64,000 nucleotides of DNA from Thioclava sp. SK-1. Its GTDB lineage: Bacteria > Pseudomonadota > Alphaproteobacteria > Rhodobacterales > Rhodobacteraceae. The position numbers and the translations under genes were made by a program. The notes under the pieces were generated by a model. It ran no database searches, was not told where the DNA came from, and saw nothing but the letters and a program-made list of their open reading frames with translations. Positions 38,555-47,726 of the stretch are shown here, piece by piece. Each line of letters begins with the position of its first letter. Position 1 is the first letter of the stretch. The DNA lies in the NCBI RefSeq assembly GCF_001705665.1, contig NZ_MDHA01000025.1:1-64000 (forward strand), given 5' to 3'.

Positions 38555-38971
38555 TCAGCGCAGTAGCGCACTGACCTGCCGAACATGGGGCGCCGAACGA
38601 TGTTCGAAAACATACAGCCCCTGCCATGTCCCAAGCTGCAAACGGCCCCCGATCATCGGAATTTGAACACTTACAGGCAGCAGCGCAGCCTTCACATGAG
38701 CAGGCATATCATCCGGCCCCTCATATGTATGCGTTATCCAGCGCATCGAGGGCGCGTTGGATGGCGGCACAAGGCGATGAAAGAATTCACGCATATCGAC
38801 CTGCACTTCGGGGTCGGCATTTTCTTGCACAAGCAAACTGGCAGATGTGTGACGAATGAACAGGGTTAAAACGGCCTCGTCTTGTCCGCTTCCTTCGGCC
38901 CAACTGCGCACCTGCCGGGTGAATTCATACAGCCCCTGCCCCTGTGTCGCGATGTCAAAATTGCAATGCAT
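38555..38971 (-). CDS. yjbQ: YjbQ family protein (secondary thiamine-phosphate synthase-like)
   Basis: 138 aa, UPF0047 family, a small metal-binding fold reported to have weak thiamine-phosphate synthase activity. The blocks FIRHTSASLLVQENADPEV, DMREFF and GTWQGLYVFEHR are conserved with their His ligands. ATG 38971 shares its A with the stop of the lipoprotein gene, so the two are coupled. The longer in-frame start at 39046 would add an unrelated Gly/Arg-rich stretch and is rejected. True physiological role is unclear. Confidence 0.88.
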   Translation of the reverse strand: MHCNFDIATQGQGLYEFTRQVRSWAEGSGQDEAVLTLFIRHTSASLLVQENADPEVQVDMREFFHRLVPPSNAPSMRWITHTYEGPDDMPAHVKAALLPVSVQIPMIGGRLQLGTWQGLYVFEHRSAPHVRQVSALLR

Positions 38972-39339
38972 CACCCCCCCATCGGGGCTTTGGGTTTGCG
39001 CACCGGGCGCGCCTGTGCGCGGTCTTTGGCCACGATTGCCAGACATTCGGGATTGATATCCATGATCGCGCGCTCCTTGGTATAGCGCGCGTCCAGCTGG
39101 GCTGAGGTCAGATCGGATTTTACCATCGCAAGCGGAGTGCGCGTGCCGTCGCCCACCCCGTTCACCAGACGGTAGCGCCCTTCGCCCTGATCTTCAACAT
39201 ACATAAAACAGGTGCCCTCCTGATCCATGCGCGGCGCGGCCGCCTGCCCCTGTGGTGGTGGCATGATAATGTTTCCGTTCTCATCCACCGTGCAGGCAGT
39301 CAGGGCAACGGCGGCAAGAATAACTGAAATGCGGGTCAT
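38971..39339 (-). CDS. Small putative lipoprotein
   Basis: 122 aa. ATG 39339 begins a type II signal MTRISVILAAVALTAC with the lipobox Cys at residue 16. The mature part is short, with a PPPQGQAAAP linker, the block EGTCFMYVEDQGEGRYRLVN and a basic tail PVRKPKAPMGG. No family recognised. Two Cys in the mature part (CFMY and PECLAI) could form a disulfide. It is coupled by one base to yjbQ. Confidence 0.7.
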   Translation of the reverse strand: MTRISVILAAVALTACTVDENGNIIMPPPQGQAAAPRMDQEGTCFMYVEDQGEGRYRLVNGVGDGTRTPLAMVKSDLTSAQLDARYTKERAIMDINPECLAIVAKDRAQARPVRKPKAPMGG

Positions 39340-39420
39340 GAAAGGCCTCAAAGCTTTGGGTTGTCTTGGCTTAGCAGGGATCGCCCAAGCGTGAAAAGCC
39401 CCCTGCGCAAAACAGCCCGC

Positions 39421-39456
39421 AAAAAGCAAAATGCCCTCAGCGTGGCTGAGGGCATT
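39421..39456 (-). terminator. Rho-independent terminator of rpoD
   Basis: ATGCCCTCAG and CTGAGGGCAT form a 10-bp perfect stem around five bases. On the minus strand it is followed by TTTGCTTTTT, 20 bases after the rpoD stop. Confidence 0.85.
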
Positions 39457-39475
39457 TGCATCAATATTGATTGGC

Positions 39476-41494
39476 TTATTGATCCAGGAAGGACCGCAAC
39501 TTGCGCGAGCGAGACGGATGCTTGAGCTTGCGCAGCGCCTTTGCTTCGATCTGACGGATCCGTTCGCGTGTCACCGAAAACTGCTGCCCCACCTCTTCCA
39601 AAGTATGGTCGGTGTTCATACCAATGCCAAAGCGCATCCGCAAAACGCGCTCTTCGCGCGGGGTCAGGCTGGCCAAAACGCGGGTCGTGGTTTCCTTCAG
39701 GTTTTCCTGAATTGCGGAATCCAACGGCAGAACCGCGTTCTTATCCTCAATGAAATCGCCAAGTTGGCTGTCTTCTTCGTCGCCGATCGGAGTTTCCAAG
39801 GAAATTGGCTCTTTGGCAATTTTCATTACCTTGCGCACTTTCTCCAGCGGCATCTGAAGCTTTTCGGCCAATTCTTCCGGCGTTGGCTCCCGGCCGATTT
39901 CGTGCAACATCTGGCGGCCTGTCCGCACCAGCTTATTGATCGTTTCGATCATATGCACCGGAATACGGATGGTGCGCGCCTGATCCGCGATGGACCGCGT
40001 GATCGCCTGACGGATCCACCATGTCGCATAGGTCGAGAATTTATAACCACGGCGATATTCGAACTTATCCACCGCTTTCATCAAACCAATGTTACCTTCC
40101 TGAATAAGATCCAGGAACTGCAAACCACGGTTGGTGTATTTCTTAGCAATCGAGATCACAAGCCGCAGGTTGGCTTCGACCATTTCCTTCTTGGCGGCGC
40201 GGGCTTCTTTTTCGCCCTTCTGAACCTGTGCCACGATGCGGCGGAATTCAGAAATATCGACACCAACATATTGCCCGACCTGCGCCATATCAGAGCGAAG
40301 GTTCTCTACCTTATCAGAGGATTTTTCAAACAACATCTGCCAGCCGCGACCCGGCTTTTCCATCATCCGTTCAACCCAATTCGGGTCCAGCTCATACCCA
40401 CGGTAGCTTTCGACAAACTCACGGCGGTTGATACGGGCCTGATCGGCCAGCTTCACCATACCACTGTCGATGGACATGATCTTGCGGTTGATCCCATACA
40501 GCTGGTCAATCAACGCTTCGATACGGTTGTTATGCAGATGAAGCGAATTCACCATTTCAACAATCTGGCTGCGCAGATGCTGGTATTCGGCTTCTTCGTT
40601 CTTCGAGAAAGTGCCGTCTTCGTTCAGCGTCGCAGACATCCGCTGATCCTGCATTTCGGCCAGCAATTCGTAATCATGCGCGATGACTTCAAGCGTTTCC
40701 AGAACCTGCGGTTTCAGCGCAGCTTCCATCGCCGCCAATGACATATTGGGCGCGTCATCTTCGTCATCATCATCAGATTGGATCGGATTGCCATCGGCAT
40801 CCAGCTCTTGCTCGGACGATTTGTCGGATGCGGATGTATCATCGCCAGAAACACCCGCACCGGCGGCAACCCCGGGCACGACGCTTTCGTCATCATCTTC
40901 TTCGCCATCGATGGTCCGGCCAAAGGTGGCGTCCAGATCGATCACGTCGCGCAACAAAATATCTTCGCTAAGAAGTTCGTCGCGCCAGATGGTGATTGCC
41001 TGGAAGGTCAACGGACTTTCGCACAGCCCGGCGATCATCGTGTTGCGACCCGCCTCGATGCGCTTGGCGATCGCAATTTCGCCTTCGCGCGACAGCAGCT
41101 CAACCGAGCCCATCTCGCGCAGATACATCCGCACCGGGTCATCAGTGCGGTCCAATGTTTCCGATGATCCGCTGGACACGGCAACGTCACGATTGCTGCC
41201 GCCCGTCGTCGCCAATTCCCCGCCCGACGCGTTCTCTTGCGCCTGATCGTCGTCGGAATCGTCGCCTTCGATCACGTTGATGCCCATTTCGGAGAGCATC
41301 GACATGACATCCTCAATTTGATCGCCCGAGACCTGATCAGGTGGCATCACCTTGTTCAGCTGGTCGTAGGTAATGAACCCACGTTCCTTCGCCTCGGCGA
41401 TCATCCGCTTCACCGCGGTCTTGGACATGTCGAAGGACGTGTCCTCGTCATTCGCGGAGTCCGGCTTGTTATCGTCGATGTCTTTGGCGGCCAT
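39476..41494 (-). CDS. rpoD: RNA polymerase primary sigma factor (sigma-70)
   Basis: 672 aa. Region 1.1 begins the protein (about 25-90, [15 protein letters not shown]). Region 1.2 is [20 protein letters not shown], followed by a non-conserved acidic insert rich in Asp ([10 protein letters not shown]). Region 2 holds the -10 recognition helix [20 protein letters not shown]. Region 3 and region 4 end with [20 protein letters not shown] and [10 protein letters not shown]. It directs housekeeping transcription. It lies 176 bases downstream of dnaG in the same orientation, the classic dnaG-rpoD arrangement, with its own upstream region carrying DnaA-box-like sites. Confidence 0.97.
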   Translation of the reverse strand: MAAKDIDDNKPDSANDEDTSFDMSKTAVKRMIAEAKERGFITYDQLNKVMPPDQVSGDQIEDVMSMLSEMGINVIEGDDSDDDQAQENASGGELATTGGSNRDVAVSSGSSETLDRTDDPVRMYLREMGSVELLSREGEIAIAKRIEAGRNTMIAGLCESPLTFQAITIWRDELLSEDILLRDVIDLDATFGRTIDGEEDDDESVVPGVAAGAGVSGDDTSASDKSSEQELDADGNPIQSDDDDEDDAPNMSLAAMEAALKPQVLETLEVIAHDYELLAEMQDQRMSATLNEDGTFSKNEEAEYQHLRSQIVEMVNSLHLHNNRIEALIDQLYGINRKIMSIDSGMVKLADQARINRREFVESYRGYELDPNWVERMMEKPGRGWQMLFEKSSDKVENLRSDMAQVGQYVGVDISEFRRIVAQVQKGEKEARAAKKEMVEANLRLVISIAKKYTNRGLQFLDLIQEGNIGLMKAVDKFEYRRGYKFSTYATWWIRQAITRSIADQARTIRIPVHMIETINKLVRTGRQMLHEIGREPTPEELAEKLQMPLEKVRKVMKIAKEPISLETPIGDEEDSQLGDFIEDKNAVLPLDSAIQENLKETTTRVLASLTPREERVLRMRFGIGMNTDHTLEEVGQQFSVTRERIRQIEAKALRKLKHPSRSRKLRSFLDQ

Positions 41495-41630
41495 GGGCGC
41501 TCCTTGATCGGCTTGGCATCAAGCACTGCTTTGGCAGGATCGAATCACATCCTGCAGTATTATCGAATCGTCACGGCGAATCACAGAGGGTGGAGCGATG
41601 ATTCGCAACACGTTGCATTCACACGACAAC

Positions 41631-41650
41631 TTATCCCCAAATTATCCACA
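41631..41650. promoter_or_regulatory. Pair of DnaA-box-like sites between dnaG and rpoD
   Basis: TTATCCCCA (41631-41639) and TTATCCACA (41642-41650) lie two bases apart. The second is a perfect DnaA box and the first differs at one position. They sit 137 bases upstream of rpoD and 21 bases past the dnaG stop. DnaA control of rpoD, or titration of DnaA, is possible; a replication origin is not implied by two boxes alone. Confidence 0.55.
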
Positions 41651-41670
41651 ATTCGTAGCTTTCACCGGGG

Positions 41671-43656
41671 TTATTTTTTCTTTCGCCAGATTTGCTGATC
41701 TATGGCCGATTGCAACAGCGCTGAAAGCGCCTCTCTGTCCTCGCCCATATCACTTGTATCTGTAATCTTTGAACTGTTTGCATTTTGCCGACGGCGCGTC
41801 GCCTGGCTTAGGCGCCAAGTCACACCTTCATCGGCCAACCCTTCCAGATCTTGTTTTGCATCTTCTACCTCCGCTCGCACAGCCCGTTCCGCATCCAGCT
41901 TTGCCAGCTCCTCCATCAGGCACATCCGGGCAAGCGCGGTATCGGCACGCTTCATAACAGGCGGCGCAGATCGCACATGGGGCAGATTGAGCAAGGTTTC
42001 AAGGTCTCGTCCCATGTCCTCATGCAATCTTGCCAGCAAATCATCGGGTGGCAGATCCAGATGGCGCAGCATCCGATTGCGCAGATCATCATGGAACGGG
42101 TCGCTTAGCGGGGCTGAAAACAGCTGTGATTCATGTTCAGCGATCAACGTAGGGTGGGTCAGGCAGATTGCCAAGACCATCGCCGCACGCAAATGTTCCG
42201 CGACAGCGGCATCTTCGGCCATCGCCAGCATCGAATTGCGCGTCTGTGCCAGCGGCTGGCTAAGCGCGGGGGTCCATTTCCCATTCACATAGCTGCCACG
42301 CCGGGCCCCACCCGCCTGATACGGTCCGCCAAAGCCACGATCGCTGTAACCGCCGCGATCAAAGGACCGGCCCTGCCCAAATAGCGCCAGACGTTTTTCT
42401 TTGATTTCATGCCCATAATGACTGCGGATTGACGGATCGCGGATTTTGGATATCGCTGCGCGCAAGGACTTGTCCAGCGCGGCTTTGCGCTCTGGGCTGT
42501 CGAATTGCTTACCCTCGGTCTCGCGTTGCCATAACAGATCGACCATCGGTTTAGCCTGCGCCAGGACCTGTTCCATCGCGTCATATCCCGATGCCTTCAG
42601 CAGGTCATCGGGATCCTGCCCGCCCGGCAACATCGCGATGCGCAGCCCCTTGCCGGCCTCCAGCAGCGGCAGGGACAGATCGATCAGCCGCATTGCCGCG
42701 CGAATGCCTGCGGTATCACCATCCAGCGCGATGATCGGCTCGTCATGAATGCGCCACAAAAGCTGCAGCTGCGTTTCTGTGATCGCTGTGCCCAGCGGCG
42801 CAACCGCCCCGCCAAACCCCGCCTCAACCAGCGCAATAACATCCATATAACCTTCACTGACCACAAGGCGCGCCCCCTTGCCACAGGCCTCGCGTGCGGG
42901 GCCATGATTATACAGGGACCTTCCCTTGTCGAACAACGCTGTCTCGGGCGAGTTCAGATATTTCGCCCGTGCATTGGGATCCATTGCCCGCCCGCCAAAG
43001 GCGATACAGCGTCCCCGCTGGTCACGGATCGGATAGATGATACGGCCCCGGAAACGGTCATAGGGGGCGCCACCATCATCAGGTTTTGCGCAAAGTCCGG
43101 CATCGACGATTTTCTCCGCCGCGATGCCCTTATTGCTCAACGCCTGAAACAGGCCCTGTCGCGCATCGGGGGCAAAGCCGATCTCGAACCGGTCCAGCGC
43201 CTTGGGCCCTAAACGTCGCCCCGCAAGATAATCACGCGCGCCCTGCCCGGCCCCGGTGGATAGCATCATGCGGAAATATTTCACCGCCTCTTCCATCACA
43301 TCGGCCAGCTCAGAGCGGCGATCGGCCTTCTGCGCGGCACGCGGATCGCGTGCGGGCATTTGCATCCCGGCCTCCCGGGCCAGAATCTCCACTGCCTCCA
43401 TAAAGCCTACATTTTCCGTTTCGCGCACAAAGGTCAGCGCGTCACCTTTGGCATGACATCCAAAGCAGTAATAGAACCCCTTGCGATCATCGACATGGAA
43501 TGATGCAGATTTTTCCTGATGGAATGGGCAGGGTGCCCACATGTCGCCCTTGCCCTGATTGGATTTGCGCATGTCCCACATGACTTTGCGCCCGACCACC
43601 TGAGAGATCGAGATACGGGTGCGCAGTTCGTCAAGAAAACCATCGGGCAAGCTCAT
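41671..43656 (-). CDS. dnaG: DNA primase
   Basis: 661 aa. The CHC2 zinc ribbon has Cys43, His46, Cys64 and Cys67 (CPFHQEKS, YYCFGCHAKGD). The catalytic core has the RFRGRIIYPIRDQRGR segment and the TOPRIM motif VVSEGYMDVIAL with LDGDTAG. A divergent C-terminal DnaB-binding region follows. It synthesises RNA primers at the fork. ATG 43656 (MSLPDGFLDEL) is chosen because homologues start there; the frame is open 40 codons further without family similarity. Confidence 0.95.
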   Translation of the reverse strand: MSLPDGFLDELRTRISISQVVGRKVMWDMRKSNQGKGDMWAPCPFHQEKSASFHVDDRKGFYYCFGCHAKGDALTFVRETENVGFMEAVEILAREAGMQMPARDPRAAQKADRRSELADVMEEAVKYFRMMLSTGAGQGARDYLAGRRLGPKALDRFEIGFAPDARQGLFQALSNKGIAAEKIVDAGLCAKPDDGGAPYDRFRGRIIYPIRDQRGRCIAFGGRAMDPNARAKYLNSPETALFDKGRSLYNHGPAREACGKGARLVVSEGYMDVIALVEAGFGGAVAPLGTAITETQLQLLWRIHDEPIIALDGDTAGIRAAMRLIDLSLPLLEAGKGLRIAMLPGGQDPDDLLKASGYDAMEQVLAQAKPMVDLLWQRETEGKQFDSPERKAALDKSLRAAISKIRDPSIRSHYGHEIKEKRLALFGQGRSFDRGGYSDRGFGGPYQAGGARRGSYVNGKWTPALSQPLAQTRNSMLAMAEDAAVAEHLRAAMVLAICLTHPTLIAEHESQLFSAPLSDPFHDDLRNRMLRHLDLPPDDLLARLHEDMGRDLETLLNLPHVRSAPPVMKRADTALARMCLMEELAKLDAERAVRAEVEDAKQDLEGLADEGVTWRLSQATRRRQNANSSKITDTSDMGEDREALSALLQSAIDQQIWRKKK

Positions 43657-44151
43657 GAAACAGGTATCGGTCCTAGAGGTGGCGAAGTCCAGACTCCGCG
43701 AGATAGGAAGATACACATCTGGGTGCAAGGGCCCGCGCCCCAAACCCGTCACTATGTCCCGGACCAAGGTTTTCAAGAAGAATTACGGCGAAATTAACAA
43801 TTATGGCGGCCCCGTCTCCCGGCTTCGCGATGTGATCAGCGGCCGATTTTCGGGCATTATCCTTATTCACAAGGGGTTCCAACATACCACGGCCTGCGAA
43901 TCGGTCCACGCGATGCCACGGAATCGTCCTGAATAATTTGTGAAAACTTAACAGTCGAAACCGCAGGACCCACAATTTGTTGACGAAATGAAAACGAACG
44001 GCCCGCCTTGGCCGCGTTTACGGCAAGTCCACGGAACAATTAACCAATCCCGCCCGCTCAATGCCGCATTTCCGCCCCAAAGCCCGTGCTAATTAAGCCG
44101 TGAGTTATAGCCCTTCGTATCCGGGGCGTTTGACCAGTGTGGAGAAGTGAA
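43657..44151. other. Gene-free divergent region between dnaG and the TadG-like gene
   Basis: About 0.5 kb with promoters expected in both directions. I see several TTAAC words but no correctly spaced CtrA site, no convincing -35/-10 pair and no hairpin. No small gene is credible here. Confidence 0.5.
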
Positions 44152-45969
44152 ATGTTCGGTCTCAAGAGCCCAAAATGGTCGACCCGTCCTTTCGGTCAGC
44201 GCCTGTCGTTACATCGACTGCGCTCCGATGAAGATGGGGCCTTGATGATCTTAAGCCTGCAACTGTTCATTTTGATGCTGGTCACTACCGGGATCGCGAT
44301 TGACCTTGTGCGCCATGAAGAACGCCGGACGGAAATTCAGGCGACACTGGACCGTGCCGCCCTTGCTGCAGCGTCGCTGAGTCAAGATCTGGACCCCTAT
44401 GATGTGGTTGACGATTACATGCTCAAGGCCGGTTTGGGGGATCTGAAACACGTCACGAATGTAGAGGAAAGTGATATCGGCGCATGGCGGCGCGTGACAA
44501 TCACGGTTGATGACGACATGCCAACAATCTTTGGCCCGTTGGTCGGCGTGACCTCGCTGTCTTCAGATGGGCGCAGCCAGGCGGAGGAAAGCGTGGGCAA
44601 TGTCGAAATTGCGCTCGTGCTCGATATCTCCGGGTCGATGAACTACAATATCAACAATCCCGGCTCTGCCCAATCGGGGGTTTCGCCCACCCGGATGGAG
44701 CGTCTGCGCCCAGCCGCAACCAATTTCGTCAATCGTATGTTCGATGCCGTGCAGCCACCGGACGCGCCCGCAGGGCGGCTGATGATTTCGGTGGTCCCCT
44801 ATAATCAAAACGTGGTGTTAGGGAACCAATTGGCAGCGCAATATGACCTGTCAGCGGATCACAGCCAGAATACCTGTGCAGACGTCATGATCTTGCCCAC
44901 CAATACCATTGCCATCAGTGACAAGACTGCACTGCAGCGCACGATGTTTGGCGATAGTTTCGACTACATCGGACAAGCCGCGAATGGTCTGAACTTTGGT
45001 TTCCCAACAACGACCAATATCCAAAACTGCCAGGAAAACGCCATGGCGAATGTGTTGGCCTTTTCGAATGACGAAGCCACGATTGTGGACACGATCAACA
45101 AATTGACGCCCGGTGGCGATACGGCAATTGACGTGGGTGCACGCTGGGGTATGGCGCTTCTGGACCCTGCCTCGCAGCCGATTTTTGACGGGCTGGGCCG
45201 TTCCGGCGGTGGCATCGAAAACCGTCCGTTCAACTATGACGACGGGACTCAAGATGTCTCTAACACCGCGATGAAAGTGTTGGTGTTGATGACGGATGGT
45301 GAAAATACCCGATCCTATTCGACCAAAGCGGCCTTCCGCACGGGCCAATCCTGGCTGTATTCCGCCAATGGCTACACGCTTGCATCCAATGAGCTAAGCG
45401 ACATCCGCCATACCAAAGGCAAAGGCGGCGGTGGCGGCGGAGGTGGCTATCAGGACACATCATGCAGCCTTGGGTCGCGTTTCTTCCACAGTAGCGCTGT
45501 CGCCAATATTCTGGGCCGGTCTGACTATGCTGACAAATATTATTCCTACAGCAAAGAAAGCTGGTACACCCTGTCACAGATCAACAATTGCGGCATAAGC
45601 CTGAACAATATCTCATGGCAGAATGTCTGGTCGTCGAACTATACCCTGCAATATGTTCTGCGCAATTATATCAAAGCGCCGGTGCAATCGCTCAATAGCA
45701 ATGTCACTGAAGCCACATTATATGACTACTTCGCCAATCAGTCGGAATTTGCAGATAAAGACACCGATTTGAAGGCGCTGTGCAAAACCGCGAAAAGCCA
45801 TGACATTAAGGTCTTTACCGTCGCCGTCAGCGCGCCGACAGCCGGCCAGGAGATCTTGAAGCAATGTGCGTCAGGTGCGGATTACGTCTATGATGTCGAC
45901 AGCTCCGAAGTGCTGAATGCGTTTGCGGAAATCGCGTCGTCCATCAACTCCTTGCGTCTGACGAATTAA
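44152..45969 (+). CDS. TadG-like pilus-associated protein with von Willebrand A domain
   Basis: 605 aa. An N-terminal membrane helix (LMILSLQLFILMLVTTGIAI, about residues 30-50) precedes a TadE/TadG region. A vWA domain follows, with the metal site DISGSMNYN (about residues 160-168), and MTDGENTRSY (about 380) as the later block. A Gly-rich linker (GKGGGGGGGG) lies at about residue 425. The region after it is rich in Ser, Tyr and Asn, and the C-terminal VAVSAPTAGQEIL segment closes the fold. ATG 44152 follows GGAGAAG. Heads a three-gene set with two TadE-like genes; no secretion ATPase or other tad gene is nearby. Confidence 0.82.
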   Translation: MFGLKSPKWSTRPFGQRLSLHRLRSDEDGALMILSLQLFILMLVTTGIAIDLVRHEERRTEIQATLDRAALAAASLSQDLDPYDVVDDYMLKAGLGDLKHVTNVEESDIGAWRRVTITVDDDMPTIFGPLVGVTSLSSDGRSQAEESVGNVEIALVLDISGSMNYNINNPGSAQSGVSPTRMERLRPAATNFVNRMFDAVQPPDAPAGRLMISVVPYNQNVVLGNQLAAQYDLSADHSQNTCADVMILPTNTIAISDKTALQRTMFGDSFDYIGQAANGLNFGFPTTTNIQNCQENAMANVLAFSNDEATIVDTINKLTPGGDTAIDVGARWGMALLDPASQPIFDGLGRSGGGIENRPFNYDDGTQDVSNTAMKVLVLMTDGENTRSYSTKAAFRTGQSWLYSANGYTLASNELSDIRHTKGKGGGGGGGGYQDTSCSLGSRFFHSSAVANILGRSDYADKYYSYSKESWYTLSQINNCGISLNNISWQNVWSSNYTLQYVLRNYIKAPVQSLNSNVTEATLYDYFANQSEFADKDTDLKALCKTAKSHDIKVFTVAVSAPTAGQEILKQCASGADYVYDVDSSEVLNAFAEIASSINSLRLTN

Positions 45970-45979
45970 AGGGGCGATC

Positions 45980-46588
45980 ATGATGACTGCCCCGCAAACC
46001 CCACCTATGGATCGCAGACGGCGCAATTGGTTGCGCCATTTGCGCCGCAGCGAAACCGGGGCGGTGACGCTACCGACATTGCTGTGGTTGCCGTTCTTTT
46101 TGATGATCATGGTCAGCTCGGTCGAGCTGCTGGTTCTTAGCGTGAAACAGACGATGCTGGAACGTGGCGTGGATATGAGCACGCGGATCCTACGCCTTGG
46201 CATTGAAAAAACCCCCTCTGCCGAGACGTTAAAGCGCAGCATTTGCGAAAACATCGGATTCTTGCACAATTGCATGGACGATCTGTTTGTTGAGGTCCAC
46301 GCAGTTGACACAAACACATGGGCGACGGTTAACCCCGATCCCGGCATGCGCTGTGTGGATCGTGATCCCGACAGCACACAGGTGGCCACGGTTGATGGCG
46401 GCAATGACGATCAAATGATGTTGCTGCGCGCCTGCCTAAAAATTCGGCCTATGTCGACGGGGTCACAAACCGAAGATGGTAAAAACTACATTTGGGAAAT
46501 GAACCCGCTGGGCGCTTATTTGCTGACCGATATGAATGGCGAAGCAACCCTGACGACAACCACATTTTACATCAACGAGCCAGGTTGA
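45980..46588 (+). CDS. TadE-like pilus assembly protein
   Basis: 202 aa. After a basic N-terminus (RRRRNWLRHLRRSETGAV) comes a single hydrophobic helix (TLPTLLWLPFFLMIMVSSVE, about residues 31-50) and an extracytoplasmic domain with four to five Cys. The ETGAVTLP block before the helix is the TadE pattern. It follows the TadG-like gene by 10 bases and precedes another TadE-like gene by 8 bases. Probably a minor pseudopilin or surface protein. Confidence 0.75.
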   Translation: MMTAPQTPPMDRRRRNWLRHLRRSETGAVTLPTLLWLPFFLMIMVSSVELLVLSVKQTMLERGVDMSTRILRLGIEKTPSAETLKRSICENIGFLHNCMDDLFVEVHAVDTNTWATVNPDPGMRCVDRDPDSTQVATVDGGNDDQMMLLRACLKIRPMSTGSQTEDGKNYIWEMNPLGAYLLTDMNGEATLTTTTFYINEPG

Positions 46589-46596
46589 GGCCCAAT

Positions 46597-47271
46597 ATGA
46601 AAAGCTTTCGCATACGTTCGTTCAAGGCACTGCGTGACGACGAAAGCGGCAGTGCCGCAATCGAAGGTGTCATGGGGGCCTTGCTGCTGCTGGGGTGGTA
46701 TGTGGTCGCATTTCAGTTCTGGGATGCCTTTCGCACCCGGTCCACTGTCACCAAGGCCGCCTATACGATCAGCGACATGATCTCACGCGAGAACAATGAG
46801 ATCGGGCCGGAATACATCCACGGCCTGCGCAAAGTGTTCAACTATGTCTCTGATGCGCGCGATGCAGAACAAACGGTCATCCGCGTGACCTTGTTCAACT
46901 GCGCCAGCACAACCGATAACGGCGCTACGGTAGACACCCGCCCTTGTGACGGTGTGGATAAGAAATTTACGGTCACACAGCCCTATTCCACAGATACTAC
47001 AAAGATGCAGGTCTATGATGACGGCTCTTTCAATGATGAACATTCCCGCATTCCGCGCATGGCGGCGGGGGATATGGCTGTTTTGGTGGAAACGATCTAC
47101 ACTTACGCCCCCCTTTTCGACATTGGCGACCGCGGGCTGTATTTCCCCAGCTCCAGCCCAGAAGCCGCAAAAAAAGCGGCATGGATCGGACTGGCGGGCA
47201 CAATCAAATACACCAATTTTGTTGTGACCCGCCCACGGGTCACGCGCGTTACATGGAGCGATGACGCCTGA
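46597..47271 (+). CDS. TadE/TadG-like pilus assembly protein
   Basis: 224 aa. The N-terminal cytoplasmic tail ends with DDESGSAAIEGVMGALLLLG, the usual TadE-type entry to one membrane helix, followed by an extracytoplasmic domain (ISDMISRENNEI, TRPRVTRVTWSDDA). ATG 46597 lies five bases after GAGG; the frame is open upstream but overlaps the previous gene. Third gene of the set, and probably a partner of the two before it. Confidence 0.75.
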   Translation: MKSFRIRSFKALRDDESGSAAIEGVMGALLLLGWYVVAFQFWDAFRTRSTVTKAAYTISDMISRENNEIGPEYIHGLRKVFNYVSDARDAEQTVIRVTLFNCASTTDNGATVDTRPCDGVDKKFTVTQPYSTDTTKMQVYDDGSFNDEHSRIPRMAAGDMAVLVETIYTYAPLFDIGDRGLYFPSSSPEAAKKAAWIGLAGTIKYTNFVVTRPRVTRVTWSDDA

Positions 47272-47362
47272 CGCGTTTGAAACGCCTTGCGGCCGCGAGG
47301 GGGTGGTAAACCCTGCCCCTGCGCCCTATTCTAAGCACCTTGATGTCGGATGTGGTGGGCTG

Positions 47363-47590
47363 ATGCGTCTTTTGTCTGTTCTTTTACTTGGGGTGTCGTT
47401 GATGGGTGTCGCGGGTTGCAATGACCCCGCGTTTGACACCACGCCCCCGCTTGCCCCAATTGATCAAATCCTGGCACAGGCACCTGAGGGCACGCCGGAT
47501 CCAACAGCGAGCCTTGAACGCCGCGCCGATGCGCTGCGCGCTCGCGCCAGCGTTTTACGCACAGTCACACCCGATCAGGCCGCACAGTAG
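47363..47590 (+). CDS. Small putative lipoprotein
   Basis: 75 aa. MRLLSVLLLGVSLMGVAGC is a lipoprotein signal with lipobox Cys at residue 19. The mature part is Pro/Asp-rich, then a helical ERRADALRARASVLR. ATG 47363 is chosen because it begins the signal peptide; a weak GGTGGG lies upstream. No family recognised. Could belong with the TadE/TadG group upstream or stand alone. Confidence 0.55.
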   Translation: MRLLSVLLLGVSLMGVAGCNDPAFDTTPPLAPIDQILAQAPEGTPDPTASLERRADALRARASVLRTVTPDQAAQ

Positions 47591-47613
47591 CGCATCTTGC
47601 GGCATTGCACAGC

Positions 47614-47625
47614 GTGGCGCGCCAC
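47614..47625. repeat. Perfect 12-bp palindrome upstream of hom
   Basis: GTGGCGCGCCAC reads the same on both strands and lies 102 bases before hom. A second imperfect palindrome, AAGCGGACCGCTT, follows about 45 bases later. Either may be a regulator site or part of an mRNA fold. Confidence 0.3.
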
Positions 47626-47726
47626 ACGCATCTGTCCAAATCTTGGCCCAAACCACCACGGCGCGTTGCAAGCGGACCGCTTCTCGGCTAACAGGTCGCG
47701 ACTGATCTGACATCGAAGAGGTTCCT

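Noticed and set aside
38972-39046. N-terminal extension of YjbQ
   Set aside because: It overlaps the lipoprotein gene, has no family similarity, and the coupled ATG at 38971 gives the normal length.
41631-41650. Replication origin suggested by DnaA boxes
   Set aside because: Only two boxes, no AT-rich unwinding region and no dnaA, hemE or parAB neighbourhood.
43777-44100. TTAAC words resembling CtrA half-sites in front of the TadG-like gene
   Set aside because: None has a second half at the right spacing, and such words are expected in an AT-richer gap.
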